Origin: Terriglobia bacterium
GTDB lineage: Bacteria > Acidobacteriota > Terriglobia > Acidiferrales > UBA7541
Length of the DNA stretch: 18,560 bases
Direction: 5' to 3'
Assembly (NCBI GenBank): GCA_020072785.1
Contig: JAIQGG010000011.1
Coordinates: 1 to 18,560 of the forward strand
Shown here: piece after piece, positions 16,048-18,560 of the stretch
Position numbering within the stretch: the first letter of the stretch is position 1
Layout: every line of letters begins with the position of its first letter
Notes under the pieces: generated by a model
What the model was told of the DNA's origin: nothing
The model's database searches: none
Seen by the model: the letters and a program-made list of their open reading frames with translations, nothing else
Program-made: the position numbers and the translations under genes

Positions 16048-17075
16048 TGGAGTGCGGTCTGCTCCTCGATGCCCAGCATGTGATTGAAATTCTGTACGGC
16101 CTGGCCCGCTGCGCCCTTGCCCAGATTGTCCAGGCAGGAGACGACGATCAGCCGCTCCCCGCCGGAATCCAGCGCGAATCCCAGGTCGCAGAAATTCGTG
16201 TGCGCAACGTGCTGCAGCTCCGGCAGCTGCCCCGCCGGCCAGAGGCGCACCATCGGACGCCCGGCGTAGAACTTCCGGTAGAGCTCTTCGATCTGCGCCG
16301 CCTGCTTCGGCGCATCCAGCCAGACGTACATCGTCGAGAGGATGCCGCGCGCCAGCGGCAGCAGGTGCGTCGAAAACATGACCTGCGGACCGGCCAGGCC
16401 GGTGTGCTCGAGAATCTCCGGCGTGTGGCGGTGCGCGAACAGGCCATAGGCGCGGAAATTTTCGTCCACCTCGACGAACTGCAGATCGCGCCGCAGCTCC
16501 TTGCCTGCTCCGCTCGCTCCCGACTTGCAGTCGCAGATCACGCCGCGCCCGGCGGCAATCCAGCCGGCTTTGGCGAGCGGGCGCAGCGCCAGAATCACGC
16601 TGGTCGCGTAGCAGCCGGGATTGGCGACCAGTTGGGCCCCGGAAATGTCGCTGCGGTAGAGTTCCGGCAGGCCGTAGACGGCCCGCTCGAGCCACGCCGC
16701 GGGCGCCGCCGGCTGCTTGTACCAGGAGGTGAAAGTCTCCCCCGCGCGGAAGCGGAAGGCCCCGCTCAAATCCACGACGCGCAGCCCCGCTTCGGTGAGC
16801 GCCGGGGCCAGCTCCCGCGAAGCCTCGTGCGGCGTCGCCAGGAACGCAGTACCTGCGCCGCTCTCAACGATGGCCTCCGCGGATAGCGCGCGCACCGGGG
16901 CATCGCTCCAGCCGCGGAACTGCGGAAAAAGCTCGCCCAGGCACTTGGCCCCGGCCGTGTCGCGCAGGTAGAAGACCGGCTGGCGCACGGCGGGGTGGCG
17001 CAGCAGAATGCGCGCCAGCTCCAGGCCGGTGTAGCCGGACACCCCCGCGACCGCGACTTGGTGCGGGTCTCTCAT
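16044..17075 (-). CDS. argC: N-acetyl-gamma-glutamyl-phosphate reductase
   Basis: NADPH-dependent reduction of acetylglutamyl phosphate to the semialdehyde. The 343 residues match the long-type family. GVSGYTGLEL (11-20) is the dinucleotide-binding loop, Cys155 in NPGCYAT is the catalytic nucleophile and AHRHTPE (214-220) holds the catalytic histidine. ATG 17075 overlaps the argR stop as ATGA, and its own stop overlaps argB as ATGA. Expression is thus tightly coupled to its neighbours. Confidence 0.97.
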   Translation of the reverse strand: MRDPHQVAVAGVSGYTGLELARILLRHPAVRQPVFYLRDTAGAKCLGELFPQFRGWSDAPVRALSAEAIVESGAGTAFLATPHEASRELAPALTEAGLRVVDLSGAFRFRAGETFTSWYKQPAAPAAWLERAVYGLPELYRSDISGAQLVANPGCYATSVILALRPLAKAGWIAAGRGVICDCKSGASGAGKELRRDLQFVEVDENFRAYGLFAHRHTPEILEHTGLAGPQVMFSTHLLPLARGILSTMYVWLDAPKQAAQIEELYRKFYAGRPMVRLWPAGQLPELQHVAHTNFCDLGFALDSGGERLIVVSCLDNLGKGAAGQAVQNFNHMLGIEEQTALQ

Positions 17076-17551
17076 TTCGTCATCTGCGCTTCAATCTTTT
17101 TCTGCAGCGACTCGCGCGTCTTGCGCTTGGCGGTGATGATCAGGACGGTGTCGTCGCCGGCGATGGTGCCGGCCACTTCCGGGAATTTCGCGCTGTCCAT
17201 GGCGGCGGCCAAGGCCTGGGCCCCGCCCGGCGGCGTCTTCAGCACCAGGAGGTTTTCGGCGGGGCGGAGGTCCACGAGGAATTCGCGCAGGGCATGGGAA
17301 AGCGGCGGCAGGGGCACGCTCTCCTCGGCCAGGGCGGCGGCCTGCTTGTAACCTTCCGGGGTCTTCACCAGTTTGAGTTCCTGGAGATCGCGGGAAAGCG
17401 TGGCTTGGGTGACACGGAGCTTGCGATGCGCGAGGAGGCGGCGCAGTTCATCCTGGCTGGCGACCGGCTCGGTCGCGACGACGTTCAGGATCTGCCCGTG
17501 GCGGAACTTTTTTCCGGCGTTGATCGGCATCGGTAAAATATGCAAAGCCAT
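17072..17551 (-). CDS. argR: Arginine repressor ArgR
   Basis: Arginine-responsive transcription regulator, usually a hexamer. At 159 residues it has an N-terminal winged helix with the recognition segment VTQATLSRDLQELK (47-60). The C-terminal oligomerisation and arginine-binding domain carries GTIAGDDT (128-135), the conserved DD loop. It is the first gene of the operon and overlaps argC by 4 nt. The ATG at 17551 coincides with the transcription start predicted from the promoter, implying a leaderless mRNA. The second ATG, at 17530 (MPINAGKK), would give 152 residues and a ~20-nt leader without a ribosome binding site. A palindrome resembling an ARG box overlaps the promoter, so autorepression of the whole operon is likely. 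Confidence 0.96.
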   Translation of the reverse strand: MALHILPMPINAGKKFRHGQILNVVATEPVASQDELRRLLAHRKLRVTQATLSRDLQELKLVKTPEGYKQAAALAEESVPLPPLSHALREFLVDLRPAENLLVLKTPPGGAQALAAAMDSAKFPEVAGTIAGDDTVLIITAKRKTRESLQKKIEAQMTK

Positions 17552-17559
17552 GCATATTT
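17536..17559. promoter_or_regulatory. Probable ARG box (ArgR operator)
   Basis: AAATATGCA and TGCATATTT form a perfect 9+9 bp palindrome with a 6-nt spacer. Its TGCAT half-sites resemble ARG boxes known from actinomycetes; E. coli boxes carry TGAAT. It overlaps the -10 element and the argR start codon, where a bound repressor would block RNA polymerase. I found only one such site, although ArgR operators are often paired. Confidence 0.65.
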
Positions 17560-17585
17560 ATACGGTCTGCCGGGCGAAGTGTCAA
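17557..17585 (-). promoter_or_regulatory. Sigma-70 promoter of the arg operon
   Basis: On the minus strand, a perfect TTGACA (17580-17585) and TATAAA (17557-17562) are separated by 17 nt, the best promoter in the window. Transcription should begin near 17549-17551, at or next to the argR ATG. Confidence 0.8.
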
Positions 17586-17668
17586 TTCTTTTTTACCCGG
17601 GCGTGCGCCGCAAAGCACATCCTGCGCCGGGGCCACTGCCCGGCGCGCTCCCTCATTCGAAGTTGGGG

Positions 17669-17674
17669 TATGAT
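17669..17674 (+). promoter_or_regulatory. Possible -10 element before the PLP enzyme gene
   Basis: TATGAT matches five of six -10 consensus bases and lies about 80 nt before the start codon. No matching -35 is seen at 16-18 nt, and the element lacks the TGn extension, so support is weak. Confidence 0.25.
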
Positions 17675-17755
17675 AGGGCCGCTGCCGTAAATGACCCACC
17701 CGTTCGCCGGGGCTCGATTCGCCTCTCGCGGGTTCCTACTTCAAAGGAGCCGACC

Positions 17756-18560
17756 ATGTCCGCAGAACGCACACCGAAAAAACCGCGCGAAGAGTACCAC
17801 CTGCGCACGCGCCTGATCCACGGAAGCTTTGCCACCGGGCGCTGGGACTACGATCACCACGTCGTGCCGCCGCAGTCCAGTTCCGCCACCTACCGGCTTT
17901 CCTCGGTGCATCGCGGCGCGCAGGGCTTTATCGAATTCGCCACGCCCGAATCGCGGCGCGCGCCCATCTATATCTACGACCGGCTGGACGAGCCGAGCCG
18001 GGGCATGCTCGAGGAAAACCTGGCGGCTGCCGAAGGCGGGGAGATGGCGGTTACCTTTGCCACCGGCATGGCCGCGGTCAGCGCCGCGCTGGGCATCCTC
18101 ACCGCGGCGGGCGAGCAGATCGTCGCGCACCACATCCTGTACGGCTCGACGCACAGCCTGATGACCAGCTGGCTGCCGCGTTACAAGGTGCGCACGGACT
18201 TCTGCGACCTCGGCGACCCCGAATCGTTGCTGCGCGTGGCCACCCAGGATTGCCGCGTGGTCTATTTCGAGACGCCCGTCAATCCCACCATGGAGCTGAT
18301 TGACCTGGCGGCAGTGCGCCATGTCGTGGACCGCCTGAACGCCGGGCGGTCCGCTGCGGAGCGCATCCACATCGTCGTGGACAACACCTTCGCCACGCCC
18401 TATTGCCAGCGTCCGCTGGCACACGGCGTGGATCTGGTGGTGCACAGCCTGACCAAGGACATCTGCGGCTTCGGCACGGAGATGGGCGGCGCGGTCATCG
18501 GCGCCAACAGCTACTACAACCACCTGATGCTTTACCGCAAGGATTTCGGCGGGGTGCTCT
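17756..18560 (+). CDS. Cys/Met metabolism PLP-dependent enzyme (cystathionine gamma-synthase/lyase family), 3' end outside the window
   Basis: The first 268 residues of a trans-sulfuration-family PLP enzyme; the frame is still open at the window edge. ATG 17756 has AAAGGAG (17743-17749) six bases upstream. YDR (74-76) corresponds to the neighbouring-subunit Y-x-R that holds the PLP phosphate. FATGMAAVSA (101-110), LYGST (128-132), VVDNTFATP (207-215) and the PLP lysine Lys234 in HSLTKDICGFG follow in the family order. Members include cystathionine synthase, cystathionine lyases, methionine gamma-lyase and O-acetylhomoserine sulfhydrylase. The motifs visible here do not separate them. The NPT after Y-x-R is changed to DEPS, and an insertion-like segment (~50-70) precedes it. 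It is divergent from the arg operon with no obvious functional link. Confidence 0.9.
   Translation, partial: MSAERTPKKPREEYHLRTRLIHGSFATGRWDYDHHVVPPQSSSATYRLSSVHRGAQGFIEFATPESRRAPIYIYDRLDEPSRGMLEENLAAAEGGEMAVTFATGMAAVSAALGILTAAGEQIVAHHILYGSTHSLMTSWLPRYKVRTDFCDLGDPESLLRVATQDCRVVYFETPVNPTMELIDLAAVRHVVDRLNAGRSAAERIHIVVDNTFATPYCQRPLAHGVDLVVHSLTKDICGFGTEMGGAVIGANSYYNHLMLYRKDFGGVL

Noticed and set aside
16048-16695. N-terminal extension of argB over argC
   Set aside because: The frame is open, but kinase homology starts at MRLVIKFAG (ATG 16047), which overlaps the argC stop as ATGA like the other junctions. The extension is out-of-frame argC sequence.

Overview
This window looks like chromosomal DNA of a GC-rich, Gram-negative-type soil or aquatic bacterium. 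Acidobacteriota is my best guess, from gene content, codon style and the pairing of a compact arginine operon with a cold-shock protein and a glycine-rich RRM protein. That placement is inference and no marker gene here proves it. I see no phage, insertion sequence, CRISPR array, rRNA or tRNA.

Left part (1-4440). A canonical terminator hairpin (55-88) precedes a cold-shock protein gene (177-380). Two small genes follow on the plus strand: an 80-residue protein with a Tudor/SH3-like core and a basic tail (486-728), and a 75-residue two-helix membrane protein (915-1142). On the minus strand come lipoyl synthase lipA (1217-2134) and a membrane diguanylate cyclase (2335-3633). A YdcF/SanA-type DUF218 membrane protein (3729-4415) is divergent from the cyclase. 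These last two genes are less GC-rich than the rest.

Middle part (4440-8730). A minus-strand gene (4487-4858) encodes a protein whose second half reads like ribosomal protein eL13 (L13e), a family normally found in archaea and eukaryotes. Its promoter region carries two tandem copies of a ~27-bp palindrome-containing repeat. It is divergent from thiI (5102-6343), which supports tRNA 4-thiouridine formation and possibly thiamine synthesis. Then come a glycine-rich RRM RNA-binding protein (6408-6791, minus) and, divergently, an acyl-CoA synthetase (7048-8670).

Right part (8732-17551, minus strand). This is a complete arginine operon in the order argR-argC-argB-argD-argF-argG-argH-argJ. ArgB, ArgC, ArgD and ArgJ make ornithine by the acetyl-recycling route, with ArgJ returning the acetyl group to glutamate. 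ArgF, ArgG and ArgH convert ornithine to arginine. The first four genes overlap by 4 nt at each junction. A near-consensus promoter (TTGACA, 17 nt, TATAAA) lies directly before argR. A 9+9 bp palindrome resembling an ARG box covers the -10 element and start codon, so autorepression by ArgR is likely. The argH-argJ gap holds a 32-codon arginine-rich open frame with a strong ribosome binding site.

Right edge. A divergent PLP-dependent Cys/Met metabolism enzyme (17756 onward) runs off the end.

The least ordinary items are the eL13-like gene with its repeat-bearing promoter, the ARG box and possible leaderless start at argR, and the arginine-rich small ORF before argJ.
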